This document shows, in pieces, positions 10,794-25,020 of a DNA stretch of 64,000 nt (positions are counted from its first letter, which is position 1; each line of letters starts with the position of its first letter). This DNA comes from Acephala macrosclerotiorum (taxonomy: Eukaryota; Ascomycota; Leotiomycetes; Helotiales; Mollisiaceae): the NCBI GenBank assembly GCA_014904845.1, contig MU119218.1, positions 1-64,000 of the forward strand. The letters are read 5' to 3'. Position numbers and translations under genes: made by a program. The notes under the pieces were generated by a model that was not told the origin of the DNA, searched no databases, and saw nothing but the letters and a program-made list of their open reading frames with translations.

Positions 10794-13700
10794 GATCATC
10801 ACAAGTCCTTGAAGAAGGAAATGCCAAAGGTCCTTAAGGAAGCACGAAGCTCTTATCGAAAACTCAATGCTCTTGCACTTTAGAGTGTGCGATGATGGTA
10901 TCGAACGCCGTCGTGGGATCCTGGGTGATTCATAAAGGTTCATTTTCTTCTTCTTTGAACTGGATGTTTTTGGTGCCATCAGACATCTTTGGTCATCCTG
11001 ACATAGCAAATAGAGTAGGTCATCAATGAAATGAACCTATTCCACAATTGACGGCCCATTACAATGACGAAAGATTGAACGGGCAAGGAATGTCTGAGTG
11101 TATTGCTGCAGCAATAAATTGGCTTGCTTCCCAATACATATTATGCGCACAAGAGATACATCCATCAAGTTGAATATGGGCTAACTCTTTGCAGCAGCAT
11201 CTCGAAAGACTCAGATGAGGAAGGTTTCGGATCTTGGATTCCTCTCTGAGGCTTCAAAAAGCTTCGGACTTGTCCTAATCGACCAGAACCCTTTTCTGGG
11301 CTAAGAGACTAGGGGATACGAGGCCTTTATGCGGACAAAGTCGATGAGCAAGGTGTGTAGGCTCGTGTTTCGATGTTTCGATGTCTCGATGAGGAAGTAA
11401 GCGATCTGCGAAAAAGTAGTGCCATACAAGATGAGGCACTCAGTCAAGAGCGGCGTGAAGTCTCGAGTGGCGACAGACTGAAACACGATAATCACGACAG
11501 CATTACCGCGCACCGATGCCCCAACACGAACAGGTGATTGATCTGTACTATAACACCCGAAACCCTGATCTCAGTGAAGCATCAAGCGAAGAGGGCTCAT
11601 GAGTATACTTTCGTGCGAAGGCTATTTGGCTCTATGGAATCAAGAGCATGACTTCGAGATGCGTATACGATAGTGCGAGCTTCGAAGAGATCGTCCCAAA
11701 CGCAGTCTCTCCTCGCTCTTCTTGTCTCGAGAACATTGGACAAGCTTCGGCAACATGTCCATTGCAAGAGTGTCTTGCGCAGGATTTCGTGATAAGCCAT
11801 CGTCCTGGCTCGGTGGAAGAGCTATAGAAATCCTCAACGCGACGGGAGTGGCCAGAAACGGAATTTTTGAAACAGGAGTCGAAAACAGGAGGACTGCAAA
11901 ATGGTTCATCTTCAAAAGCTCCTTGAGCTGAGGCTCAAGATAGATCGGGCTTCTGAATGCTGAAGGTCATCGGCATGAACTGTGATCACGATCTCAAGTC
12001 TTGTCCTGATGGACGTCAAGCAGGACGTGTAATCTTGAAGATTTACCATCATAGCAAAGAGCGTATATCCGATGTGAGCGAGGGTAAGAAATAGAGCCAA
12101 TTTCGCGCGAGTCGAGGCACCGATTTCAGACTTTGCTGAACTATGCGGCCTGATCAGCAACGTTGGTAATCGAAATACCAAGTACCAAATGGCCGGTTGA
12201 CGAGATTGCTGTGTAGCAGAATTATTCTTTGCCTCTAGTGAAGCGTAATAGGTATGGGAAGTGCGGCGCTCAGGGTACAATAAGCCTCGAGGTTCACCCT
12301 GGGTGAAGTGTGGAGATGCGAGGACACTTCCATTAGGTAGTTCGAACTCGGCTTCGGTACCTTGAACCTCGAATTTGATTGATGGATGGGGCCGTAATGA
12401 ACTGGTCGAGAACCTGAGCATGGTTCGGGTGCTAGAGCTCAGAATTATCGCCACTGAAAGTGGAAAAATTGTGTTAGTATCGTCTCAACAATGATGACAG
12501 GCCGAGAGAATCGGTGTTGGAGGTTTGCAAAGTTGAGATGCTTGGCAAATGAAAGACATGATATGGACTCACAAACTAGACAAAAGTCATTGGCGACTAA
12601 ATCAGCATGACCTCAAGATCGCATCACGGCTCAGCATAAACCTGACATTCCTTGGCTTCACCAAATTCTTGAACGACAGAGGTATCAGCCAAGCGCAGGG
12701 TTGGTCCCGAGCTTTGAGAAACAGCAGCGTAATTTGCATGTATAGTCTGTGATCGGGGTTGGAGTGTAGTGAGGTGTTGGTGTTGTCATTGGCACCGAGC
12801 CACTTCCTGACTTCCGCATGCCGAAACCACGTCACCTGTTTCGGCTCAGCTTAAAAAACACAAGGCATTAAGGGATCCACTTTCGCGATAGTGAAGATTG
12901 GGGAGACCTTCACGGAATTGTGCTCTTTGCTGGTGGTTTCGTGTGGGTTGCTTGCCTAGCTGAGGAGTTTGCCTTCGACGTCCAGAATCAGCTTGCTATC
13001 ACAATCAGGGCGTCAGTAAAAGCCGACAATGAAAGCCAGAAATGATCAGGACATCGCAGCACTCACCCGAACGCCGCGTCACTCATTCCAATATCTCATT
13101 CCAAATCACTCGGAGAACTTCAGGCGCGTCTGTCTCCTTAATGCTATTGCAAACTTGCTGCTGCTCACTTCTTGGGGGGTGCCTTGCTGCTGCGACGTTC
13201 TAGTGACGGCTGTCTATGGGCAGCGGCAAGCGAAAATTACGCGAATCGCCCCTGGATCGCGATTTGCTGGGCGAATAGCTTTTGCGAAAGGTATCCGAGG
13301 GTCTCGTCGTAAGTCTTGGTGTCCTTGTGAAGAGAGGTCCTCACAAATGCCAATGCAACAACGCGTCATGGCAAATATCCTGTGCCACCAGCTGTACGAG
13401 GTACAACTGTTCTAGGCGACCCTGAAAGTTCGAAAGAAGCCTGAAAGAAGTCTGAGTGACAAGTTTGGGATGCATGTTGTGAAGAATGAGGCGGAATAGA
13501 GCATCTGTATGATGAAGGACGTCGTTGAGGGGAGACATTTCAAAAGGTACGCTATGACAATTCGGGACGGTATTTCTTTTTTTTACAATGCCACAAATGA
13601 TGCCACAAGACGAGACCATCACAAACTAGGCCACAAACGAGACCACTGGAGAGACAAAGTAAGATCTCTTCACTAAAGGTCATGTTATGAGAATTTAAAG

Positions 13701-14864
13701 AAATCTATCTAACACTTCAGAAGCAGAGCGAGTAAAGTCAAGCTTCAAAGAATCATAAAAGTATAATGATCACGTGGCAGTAATGAATACCTACCTAGGT
13801 AGCACAGGCAGAGGAGTTTGTTACACAGTCATGATGAGCTCAAGCAATTGAAACAGGGTCACAAGGAGTAGGAAGACTAAAGATATATATTGCAAATAAA
13901 GCTAAGCCTTCGACAGTGTTCATCTACTTCAAGTCTCTAAACCCACCAAAGCTTAAGGATTTTGTCCACAATGCTACTTCTTTCCACAAATGACCTTCTA
14001 GATTTGCAAGTTGCAATTACCGAAAACAACATCGTTTCTATTTCTGTCCGGACTTATTGCATTAACTAAATTGGAAGTCAATCGTTGCCAAGATTTGAAA
14101 TATCCTCTTGCGGCTTTGCCTTTGACGATAGTGCCTTTGACGATAGTTAAAGGTTTCCTACTAGGGGAAAAAAGTCCACGTAGAGGTTACGTAATAAAAC
14201 GTGATATTTGCGGCACGTTTTTGCGCCAAGGTTTTGCCAAGAAACGCTAAGATGTGTCGCTTTTGGTATTTAAAGCTCTCTATAGAATAGCTTCCCATAG
14301 AATAGCTCCCCGTAGAGCTCGGAAGGGGGTGTGAAAGAGGGAACGCTTTCACTCGCGCCGGCGGAGCCGGTGCGAATAAAAGCTCTATCCCCTCAGCGAC
14401 GGCAGGCACTTTTAGCGTCATTTTTCTACAGAGCGCATTCTCGCTAAATCAGACCCTCTGTACTGAGCAACACAACGAGTTCGAGAGCAAAGATATCTCT
14501 ATTTTAAAAAGCAGCCCTACAAACTTTCGAAGAAGCTCTATTATTGAGAGAAAGCTGCCTTTCTAGATGTCAAGTACACTCCTAATGCGACCCTTTCAAG
14601 TTTGTTGTATTTTGACGCTAAAAGTGGCAAGCGAGTCCGTCGCTGAAGGGATAGTTAAAAGTTTTAAATTATTTCAAAGTTCAAGTCGTCAAAGGCAGGG
14701 CATGGCGCGAGGTACGAGGGACGTCCCACTATTTACCTTTGAGGCATATGGATTACTTTTCGAGACATATCACGTGTATCCTGCATCCCTGCATAGGTCA
14801 TGGACACGTCGCGAATCTCGCGATGCATCTCAATCCTCAGATACACTTTGGCCCAGAGGTCATA
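10794..14864. other. Four kilobases without a supported gene
   Basis: Only unconvincing frames. The longest, on the minus strand at 12454-11912 (180 codons), has no recognisable domain and no neighbours in phase. A perfect 15-bp tandem pair (TGCCTTTGACGATAG twice) lies at 14117-14146, and AGAATAGCT words repeat near 14284-14310. A CTACCTAGGTAG palindrome is near 13791. Possibly old, fully eroded genes. Confidence 0.4.
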
Positions 14865-15311
14865 ATGCCACCCATATCCAGCCGTCTGGTAGCGGCTCGT
14901 CGACTCGTCACATCTCAACGCTCCTTACCACTCGCACTGAATCTCGTCGTGCTCAGAAATGTGGTCGGAGACGCTGCAGGGTTTTCAAACACCGCACATG
15001 CTCAACTCTGGATGAGCAACAAAGAATTCAGAAAGAAATTGAAGGAGACCTCCGAAAAGCCACTCTCTAAAGTTCCGCTCCACAAAAGACCCCAGGCGAT
15101 CAAAAATGCACAGACACATCAGCAGCTACTTGATATAGATCGGCAAGCGATAAAGTGGGGGTTGAGTCAAGAAGACATCGACTTTGCGCATCGCGCGGCA
15201 TACAATATTGCCGTCTTCTTGAAATATTTGTTGCCGCTCATAGTCGGCCCTTGGCTTGCGTGGAAGGGATGGAAGTGGATTCGTGGTGGTGATGAGGATG
15301 AGAGATCATAG
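14865..15311 (+). CDS. Small putative mitochondrial membrane protein
   Basis: 148 aa from ATG 14865. I preferred this start to upstream ones because the resulting N-terminus (MPPISSRLVAARRLVTSQRS) is rich in Arg, Ser and Ala and lacks acidic residues, as in mitochondrial targeting peptides. A basic middle (about 50-85) is followed by a helix-rich stretch and one hydrophobic segment near the C-terminus (about 117-140, with LPLIVGPWLAWKGW), then a short charged tail. No family recognised; a small inner-membrane or assembly protein is possible. No intron seen. Composition and codon use look like a real gene, in contrast to the surrounding DNA. Confidence 0.55.
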   Translation: MPPISSRLVAARRLVTSQRSLPLALNLVVLRNVVGDAAGFSNTAHAQLWMSNKEFRKKLKETSEKPLSKVPLHKRPQAIKNAQTHQQLLDIDRQAIKWGLSQEDIDFAHRAAYNIAVFLKYLLPLIVGPWLAWKGWKWIRGGDEDERS

Positions 15312-16793
15312 ATGGACGGGAGCAGGAGTCACGAGTGGCAGAAAATGGGATAAGATGGGGCGCCTGGGCTTTGAGATATTGTTTTGGAGTTGAGTCGTGG
15401 GAATGGGCAAAACTCCACTTATACTGGCATTGTTAGAGCAACTAGCAGGGAAGGTAATTGATTATCACGGAGTTTCCAAAAGCGGGGTTACTTTAGTATT
15501 GGGAATGTACTCATTATCAGATTTAGGTTCTAAAATTTCTTCTTATATCACTGTAAGTCATTCCATCCTTCTCCAAGCTCGTCTTCTCAAGCCAAGCAGA
15601 TGCACAATAACATACCTAGAACCATGCGACATCTGTCGAGGCCGTTTTGCACTTTCCGAACGTTGTCTCCATGCATTCTTGCCATATTTCTGCATTTCTT
15701 TCATGAGCCAAAGTCTCCATTCGTATATGTCGAGAAGTCTCTTCCCTTCAGACAAAGACTATTGCTGGCGATCACCGAGTACCATCTCAAGTGGATGGAG
15801 GTAACATGCCGTGGAAAGCACACTTGGAGAGTGATGGTTATGAAGATAGGGAATGACGAGCTGTTGGCATGGCAGAACAGTGGGACATCACGCGCATGCC
15901 CCACCGAATAGGAAATTGAGAGAGATGGGATGAAAGCAAGCTACAAGGAGGAAAGCTCCAGAAGTAAGCTTAAATCGGATCTCGACTCACCACTAGCGCA
16001 TAGGCGAATAGCTCATAGGCAAATTTTTTTTCTGCAAACAGCACACTCAAACAAGAAACCGTCCGGCATTGCGCCAGCCCAACAACTTCGCAACCTGCCT
16101 TTGCTAGGCTTCATCGAAGCAAAAATTGATTACCGCATCATTCATACCTGCGAAGATGGAAGAGATGTCGTGCATTACGGAAGAGACTGCGGGTTCCTGG
16201 CTTGATTTGACGATTGATAGTAAGTTATAACAAGCCCCCCCCCCCAAAGGCCTGGAGACTAAGAACCAACAGCGCGACTGGTTGAGACTTACATTCGACG
16301 CCCTGAGCTGGTGTGCAGAAGCTATGCAAGCTCTCTTCAGCAGCGCAATGCCTAGTTTGACTCCAAGCTGCAACGTATGCCGACTTCAGAGTGCAAGAAA
16401 GGTAAGAGGTCGAGGTTATGAAGTTATATGAGCCCAAGCTGACTCAACATAGCATTGTCAGCTGAAGTCCGTCAAAGATACCACAAGGAGCGTGTACGAC
16501 TTACCCTGTGTGTTTAATATCTTAAGAAGACCGGATGTAAGATAGAGACTTATTTCTTTCACCTGTCCGGCGTTACTGACATAGCGCAGACTGGCAAGGC
16601 ATGAGCGTACACTTCCCTAGCCTTGTCCCTGACAAGGCGCTTCCTTGAGGAGCCCCAGTCTATTGGTTGGACGGCGATGCTCCCATGGCCTGGACGGACG
16701 ATTATATTCTTCAGTCTCGGATGCGCGGTGTCAATGTAGACACCGAGTCGACATATTCCTCAAGTTCCTCCAACCAAGCCATCGCCCAACCCA
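15312..16793. other. Intergenic; C11 homopolymer at 16235-16245
   Basis: A short frame at 15397 starts with GMGKT, which resembles a P-loop, but the rest lacks any NTPase motif. Minus-strand frames at 16104-16437 are also unsupported. The run of eleven C is a likely site of length variation. Part of the last 120 bases may belong to an unrecognised first exon of the next gene. Confidence 0.4.
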
Positions 16794-17561
16794 ATGGGCT
16801 CAACCACGACACCGTCTTCAGGCCACCGAGCCAGCGGCTTAACCACACTCGGAAAATCTCCAACAACATTCTACGTAAGGCAGCCCAGGCTAGTGTTAAC
16901 ATTGATACTCTACCGTACAACGGAGATATCTCAGTCGTTCTTTGCGAATAGAGTATATTCGGATGTGTGCAATTGCGCCATCCACGCCATCAATATTCAC
17001 GAAGATGCAACTAACGAAGAAGTCTTGGGCGCGATCTGGGAGGGCGGCATACAAAAGTACAATAGACTGCCAGCCGTTAAGGGACTTCACGTAAGTTCCG
17101 GCGCCAGCTTTTCCTTCAAGATACCTGAGGCTGCTAGGGACATCTTGATCCGATCTCGTAACGAAGGAGTATGTATTCGTGGTTCTCGTATGGTCGCGAT
17201 GGAGAATAGGGATAAGCGTAAGCCTATGCAGCCCTCTATTATGCACCAAATCAGATTCCTTCATGTCATCGGGCCCAACGAGACTCTCAATGCAGAAAAA
17301 CTGAAGAACATTCTGCATACTCTCATTACGTTCGATCTTGTCAAGCGTTGGGAATGGGCGGAAGACGAAGGCTAGAAGTGTGTCGCGTTGACTTGTTGCT
17401 CTATCGAGGGACAATCGCGTCAGGCAAAGAAGCGTCTCAAAGATAACCAGAAGCAGATGGGAGACTATTTGAACTGTCATGTTCGCTATAGACCTGATCT
17501 ATGCGATCCTGTGAGTAGAGAGATGTGGGACGGCTTGATTCACTATGGAACTCTCCCCTAG
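16794..17561 (+). pseudogene. RRM-like paralog D with an in-frame stop
   Basis: Exons 16794-16874 and 16935-17561 (donor GTAAGG, acceptor CTCAG) join in phase. The frame encodes a divergent RRM-like first domain (NCAIHAINIHEDAT, WEGGIQKY, GASFSFKIPEAA) and a second half with RFLHVIGP. A TAG at 17373-17375 follows WAEDEG. The same frame continues past it with IEGQSRQAKKR, which matches YGQSRQAKKGF of copy U3, and the tail YRPDLCDP, so the stop interrupts a once-functional gene. GGC-TAG-AAG would be GGC-CAG-AAG before a C-to-T change at CpA, the RIP preference. The start is uncertain, and an upstream exon around 16677 is possible. A truncated protein lacking the tail might still be made. Confidence 0.6.
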
Positions 17562-18040
17562 AATGGTGCCTACGATTAATTTTGGTTTTGACCTTATAAT
17601 GGGGATATGAACTGATTTGCAACAATGCTTCTGAATTTGGTCATGTTGAGACATGCTTCTTGATCTCTCTAGCCTAGAATAGAACGGGCAAATCAAACTA
17701 ATCTTGATAATAACTGCAACTATCTGTGACCCTCAAAATCCGAGCTCTATGCTAGGAATGCCGATGCGATGGCATTGAAGTTTTTGGGAAAGTATAATTA
17801 TAAGTTTGGGTCAATTTCCACTTCACTTGAGGCCAATGGGCGTCAAAATACTGCGGCACAATAATGAAGGCTGTCCCCCTTTTCCCGAAAACTACGCGAG
17901 GTCACGGGGTTCAGCGCTAGCTTGATCCGAAATGCCTACATCGAGCTCCATTTCCGCAACGAATTCAAGTTGCGAAATTCGACCAACACCAAGGAACATC
18001 TTACCTGAAGTTGACTCCTACATCGTTGGTTTGTTCCGTG
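17562..18040. other. Intergenic, nothing recognised
   Basis: About 0.5 kb between paralog D and the next gene. It contains no sustained frame and presumably holds the promoter of the downstream gene. Confidence 0.5.
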
Positions 18041-18932
18041 ATGTCTTCAAGGGACGTGAATACTTCCGGTGGGAAGGGAGAAAGACGCGATGTCGGTAAT
18101 GGTACGTCACTGAAGAACTGCGCGGAGACAATGCGATTGCTAACATATTCCTCAGAAGTCATGAGCATCCAAGCCCAGCGTTTCAAGCTGTTGGTCGATG
18201 CTATCACAGCAGAAGTCGAGAACTGGGATTGTAGGCTCCCTTGCGCCTGGATTTCTATGCGTTGCTTGCTGACCCCGACACTTCTCTAGTTGACTACATC
18301 GTATTCGGTAGATTGAGAAAAGCCGTCCAAGAAGCCTATCCAGGGGACAAGCCGTTTGAGATATGGCTCTGTTTCGAAGGCATGTAGCGCGCTTCACCGC
18401 AGTGCAGTACTTTCTAACCTCCTGCCAAGTTCGCAAGTTCGCCTACAAGTATCCCGACTTTCAGAAACGTTTCGAGCCGCGGTACCTTCGGAAGGTCTTC
18501 AGTTATGGTGCATATGAGAGTTACCGAGAGCATCGCGAAGCACTTGCACAAGCTCGAGCTCCGAAAGGACCCGCCCCGGGTGCCAGAGCTGTGACTAGAC
18601 CAACTCCAACCCATATCGTCGAGTTCGTACCAAGGCAGACCTGGATGCCAATGAACCCTCCCTCCAATGGTACTCTCTCATTCACGAAGCTGGCAACCGA
18701 TCCCGAGCTGTGGCAAATGACCGCGAGTGGATTTGCTCAAGGCGAGTCAGTCCCACCCCCACAAATGACTTTCCAACCTTCTGAGAAAATCCGGCAATAC
18801 CAGAGAGCGGCAATGTCAAACACAGATGGTTACAGGACGAGAAATGAGAATCTAGAATGTACCTTTGCTAACAACCTTCGAGGAGCAGAACGCGGGTTGC
18901 TCGACAGACGTTACTATAGCCTCAAAGACTGA
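18041..18932 (+). CDS. Unknown spliced gene, four exons, probable GC-AG intron
   Basis: Reading splice sites gives exons 18041-18101, 18156-18230, 18290-18379 and 18430-18932, totalling 242 aa. Introns one and two are 54 and 59 nt with GTACGT/GTAGGC donors and CTCAG/CTCTAG acceptors. The third is only in phase if the donor is GCATGT, a GC-AG intron with a TTTCTAAC branch point. The product has a predicted helical first third (FKLLVDAITAEVENWD, then FEIWLCFE), a basic region rich in Tyr/Phe/Arg and a Pro-rich middle. No domain recognised. The first exon is the least secure part, and an earlier start in another frame is possible. No signal peptide or membrane segment is visible. Confidence 0.5.
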
Positions 18933-19602
18933 ACCTCATTAGCCTCTAACATCTCCTACATTCTTGCAAGCAAGCAAAGAAACGTGCCATCGGGTACAGC
19001 ATAGCAGGACTACTAAAGCACAAAGTACGGAAATTTGAGGCGATAGGAAACTTGTTGAAGATAACGCAGCTGCAAAACTAACAGACATCAACAATGAGTC
19101 GACACGCATGTCCTTGCGTAACATGGTAAAACTGTGCTTCTGACTTACTGAAATTTTGAGTTCTTTCTCGCCAGTAAAGATCTTTCTGATTGTGCTTTGT
19201 GCTCTAATCAAAATTGTAAACGAATTGCGGTCGTCTCATCCTCCTCGCATCCTCTTCAAATACATAAGCCTCAGCCTATCTCTTCTATGCAACTTCATAT
19301 CCAGCCCAGCAGCCACCCAGGCCATTGAAATATTCCACGAGCGAGGCGATCTGATTACAGTAGATTGGCAACGCCTTAATACTTATGAGATGGAACATAT
19401 GAAGATTGCCGCAGGCTCCGTCAAATACTGAAAAGAAACCCATCACTGTTGCATTCAGCAGGTGTCAAGTTGGTGGCCATTGCCGCATTGTGCACACCTC
19501 TTTGTCGCAAGATGAACTCCACGAGACCTTGCGTTCGCTATTCCTGTCTAGGTATCTTCTCTAAGTTCCAAGCAACAATTGAAGTTAACATTCAGCTGGG
19601 AC

Positions 19603-21664
<2,062 letters not shown>

Positions 21665-22262
21665 GTGGTGAGCATACCAAGCAGGCACCGGCAGCATAAA
21701 GGCCCGAGCGCCACCTCAGACGACGAGGTGGCTGCGAATCTACTGCTAATCTCCTACAGCTTGATGTACTGTCCGAGAACTTCCAAAAAGCTCAACAATT
21801 CATCAGCCGTACCAGACCACAACGAGATAGCCAGCATCAAAAGGATACTACACGCCAACCTACGATCATATCTCGCGTGAGTCGACGCCAGACATCTTTG
21901 CGGACGCGAAGCAATGGACCCATCGAATCAAAGATTTACAGGAAACAATGCGTTGCCTTAGCTCAACGTTTGTTCATGAGGAATGGCGACAGAACAACAT
22001 TGTCGACAACCGATATTGGCAAATCGAGGCAGATTACTGGGAGTCATCCTGCGATAAGAGCTTCATCGCGAAGTGCTAGCGGGGTCAAAGTTGGCAGGAG
22101 AAAGATCTTCTCAAAAACCAGCAGGCTCAACACAATCTTTACTTCTTCAAACACAGTAGTCAATTCGACTGACTCTCAAACTATACCCTACCCACATCGA
22201 AAACGTCGGCTATCCCACAAGACGAGATCCACAAATTAGTCTTTGACACCATATATCATCGT
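21665..22262 (+). pseudogene. Eroded unknown gene with frameshift and stops
   Basis: Two phases give protein-like sequence. The first ends NEIASIKRILHANLRSYLA. At about 21880 it must shift frame to continue as PDIFADAKQWTHRIKDLQ and FVHEEWRQNNIVDNRYWQIE. This second frame is broken by TAG (about 22076) and TGA (about 22171) but resumes with IPQDEIHKLVFDTIYHRC. TGC-TAG-CGG fits CAG to TAG decay at CpA. Trp- and charge-rich composition argues for a former real gene. The family is not recognised. An antisense or alternate-frame gene (frame at 21877-22239) is less likely because its composition is Arg/Ser/Thr-biased shadow sequence. Confidence 0.4.
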
Positions 22263-22558
22263 TGTCGAGCTAGGTACTGGAAAGATCTTTGCGAGAAACG
22301 AGGCTATGCACAGGCTTGAAAAAGTATAGGGGCCATGTGTTACTAGCAAACAGAGTATAGCTACTTCCTCTACGAGGTTTTAAGATTGGAGAGGGATTCT
22401 CTCGAGACAAAGGGCAAGCCTGCGCAGAGAAAAAGGATTGGTGGGAAGAGGAACACTAAGCACAGTTCATCGAGTACAATTAAGAATATTGGTCGACCAG
22501 GAGGTGCAGCCAAGACAGTGTCAAAACAATCTGGCATGGCCACTAGGATCCAGAAATC

Positions 22559-22876
22559 ATGCAAACCCAGGCTTCGAATGGTCACATGCAGGTGACGAGC
22601 GGAAGGTTTCTTTCCCGGTCCGAACGGAATCTGCGTTGGAGATTGGTGCAGGACATTGGCTTGAATCATATATGGGACATCGACGCTCTACCATGGGACA
22701 CTTTCCGCCAACTTTCTAGGAAAACGTTCTATCACTCCATCGTCACCTCCCTCAACCCCGAATTACTCGACGCTATTAAACCGCATGCAGAGGCCGTTTC
22801 GGAGGACCTCCCGAAGACCAATGAACAATTCATATCCGATCTGCGACTGCATTCCTCTACCTCTTCCTCTCATTAG
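22559..22876 (+). CDS. Short unknown frame, possibly the end of the eroded gene
   Basis: About 100 codons with natural-looking composition (DIDALPWDTFRQLSRKT, SLNPELLDAIKPHAEAV) ending in Ser-rich sequence. No domain recognised. It lies just downstream of the broken gene at 21.7-22.3 kb and could be its last exon or a separate remnant. Confidence 0.25.
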   Translation: MQTQASNGHMQVTSGRFLSRSERNLRWRLVQDIGLNHIWDIDALPWDTFRQLSRKTFYHSIVTSLNPELLDAIKPHAEAVSEDLPKTNEQFISDLRLHSSTSSSH

Positions 22877-23559
22877 GTTCCCGGGAAAGTCCTGGAGTCA
22901 TTTCAGTGTGAGTTCTTGTAGCAGCAAAGTAACAAAGCTGAATAAGTTCTTAGCAGATTGAAATCATGTACTCGTATATGAAGATGTAGAATTGTGAGGC
23001 TGAATTACTTGTCACGTGCGATTTAACTAACGGAGATGTTATTCTTCAGCTAGCAGGATTATGAGCTAGTTGATATAGCTAATGGATTAGCACGACGCTG
23101 AGCCAAAAGCTCACTTGATTCCTAACCGAAGGCAAGAATCAATTAATCCTACTTATAAGTATGAAGAAAGCTGGCATACGCTGCACCTAAGTGGAGCCCC
23201 GCCAACTGAGGCTAGTTATTCACGTGATCGCGAATGACAGAGATCTAAATCGGCTCTGGCAGTGACCCTTGATAAGTTTGACGGGTGTAAGAACGGATAC
23301 CACCATGACATCTTGATATGTTCAAAGAAGTGGTTGTGTTCCAAACCGATAAGAATTAGTAAGATTTATATTTAAACAATATGGAAACTATAACTAATTC
23401 GTTCAGGGGCCAAAAAAGGATCCCTTGAGCATAATCCAGCTGACTTGTTAACGTGCCCAGGGCTCAGCTCAGGTTAGAGCAGCGACTGCTCAGGTCTAAA
23501 AACGGAAATGGAAAATGCTCACGTCGACATTTCCAAGTGAGTATGCCTGTTACACCGTG
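22877..23559. other. Intergenic, nothing recognised
   Basis: AT-leaning sequence with no sustained frame and no repeat that I could see. Confidence 0.45.
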
Positions 23560-23828
23560 CTCATGCGCCCGAGGGAGTCGTCATTCGGGGGCAAAAGTGC
23601 TCATCAGAGCGAAAAACCATAAAGTTCGACCAAGAGAAGGATGGTAGTCGCACCAGATCTGTGTCATCTAGATCAAAGGCCCTCAGGTTGATTTTGAGGG
23701 AAGATATTCTGAAGCGGCTGCATGGCAAGATCCGCTTCGACCTAATCGACTCGGCTGAATGGCTTGATGGTGGCGACAAAGTTATTGAGGTTACTTCCGA
23801 TGCGGTACTGGCACGATTATCTCTATAG
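23560..23828 (+). pseudogene. Fragment of an unknown coding region
   Basis: One plus-strand frame reads as plausible protein to its stop at 23826-23828: SERKTIKFDQEKDGS, then KALRLILREDILKRLHGKI and DLIDSAEWLDGGDKVIEV. There is no ATG at a sensible place. A possible donor (GTGAGT) sits upstream near 23537. Best read as the terminal exon or a remnant of a lost gene. No family assigned. Confidence 0.3.
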
Positions 23829-24480
23829 TGGTACTTGTCTACCTTCCATAGTCCTACGAGGTGTCCATAGCATAATTAATTTTATTTTCTAGGGGTAACA
23901 ATGGCGTTTAGCTTTCTTCGATGTCAGCGTCTATCCCGCTGACTATGCAATGGTGTTGATTGTTTTTCGAGTGAGCTTTATTCGGGCATGTTCCTGCTTG
24001 AGCTTGTTAGGATAGAGCTTACAACGTGGAGATTTGCATGAAAAAAGTACCATTTTAAACGCTTCGAGGTGCATAACTATGGCTGGCGGTCTTAGAGACC
24101 AACATATCGCAGCACAAGAATGGAAATCATAAAAATACGCCTTCTCAGTATGTGACACTGTTATTGGCGATTGTATATATATGCCGTAGATGAAGTCCGT
24201 GATTCCACTCACATTCCTCCTTTTTATCAAAAGCAGATTATCGACGATCGCTGGTTTCCCAAACGAACTGTCTTTCGAGGAGATGTCTTCGTAGAAGGAC
24301 AGTTCTTGAAACCCTTGGTTTCATCCACAATGCCGCTTTAATGATTACTGCTGAAAAAGACGCCTACAGTAGGCTCATCCTGGTGGTACTCATTCGTCCT
24401 ATCCTAGGAGAGACAGACATTGTCGCACGGACCAAGGAATCTTGTTATACACTTAAACACTAGCTCGGTCCACTTCAAGG
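23829..24480. other. Intergenic, nothing recognised
   Basis: No supported frame. The final part leads into the promoter-like segment of copy U1. Confidence 0.4.
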
Positions 24481-25020
24481 CTACCAATACCCTTGAAGCG
24501 ACCTTCGCAAGACATCCTCGAACATCGATCTTCCTCAACCAAATCTTCTTTCAACATTCTTCTCGAGACGCAGCGCCTTGTGCCAAGAGTTGATTACTAC
24601 AATATTTTGCACGGTTCATGATGCATTCCTTGAATGGCGACATGGCGATGGCTCCAGCCAGCTCTTTTGCGACTGCTAGTCCACGTCAGAGCCTAAGAGC
24701 TTTAGGCTCTCAAACCGATAACAACGGTATGTTTTCTCGCTAGTCTTCGTGGCTTTTGCTGATAGATCTGCAGCTTGCGTAAATTTCTAAGTGGTTTTTA
24801 GCATACCTTGGAGATGAGCATCCTAATTTCAATACACTTAAGGCTGCAATTGTCGATCTCCAAGTCGGATGGAAAGACGGTGTGTGACAAATTGGACTGT
24901 ACTTCCAGGAAACATGTTGATAATCCATAGGCCATGGTCCAAATAGCTTCTACCCCTTTGCATCATTCCACGCCGGTCCTCTGCTACAGAGATTAGGCTA
25001 GCTCAACGACAAGCGTAAGC
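24481..25020 (+). pseudogene. U1: remnant of an RRM-like family unit
   Basis: The leader just before the start contains CTTGTGCCAAGAGTTGATTA (24578-24597), which corresponds to similar words before U2, U3 and U4. An ATG lies at 24618. The following exon-like pieces include YLGDEHPNFNTLKAAIVDL, a GTGTGT donor and an acceptor before GPNSFYPFASFHAGPLL, which corresponds in position to the segment before the RRM-like domain in U2-U4. No RRM-like domain follows and stops are frequent. Interpreted as a 5' remnant of a fourth tandem unit; homology of the short coding pieces is inference. Confidence 0.4.

Noticed and set aside
11912..12454. Minus-strand frame of 180 codons
   Set aside because: No recognisable domain, no splice partners, and mixed composition; kept only as a note in the intergenic entry.
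13786..13800. CTACCTAGGTAG palindrome as a telomere-like or regulatory repeat
   Set aside because: Single short palindrome with no array around it.
15397..15804. Frame beginning GMGKT, resembling a P-loop ATPase
   Set aside because: No Walker B or other motif follows and the later composition is not protein-like; five matching residues are chance.
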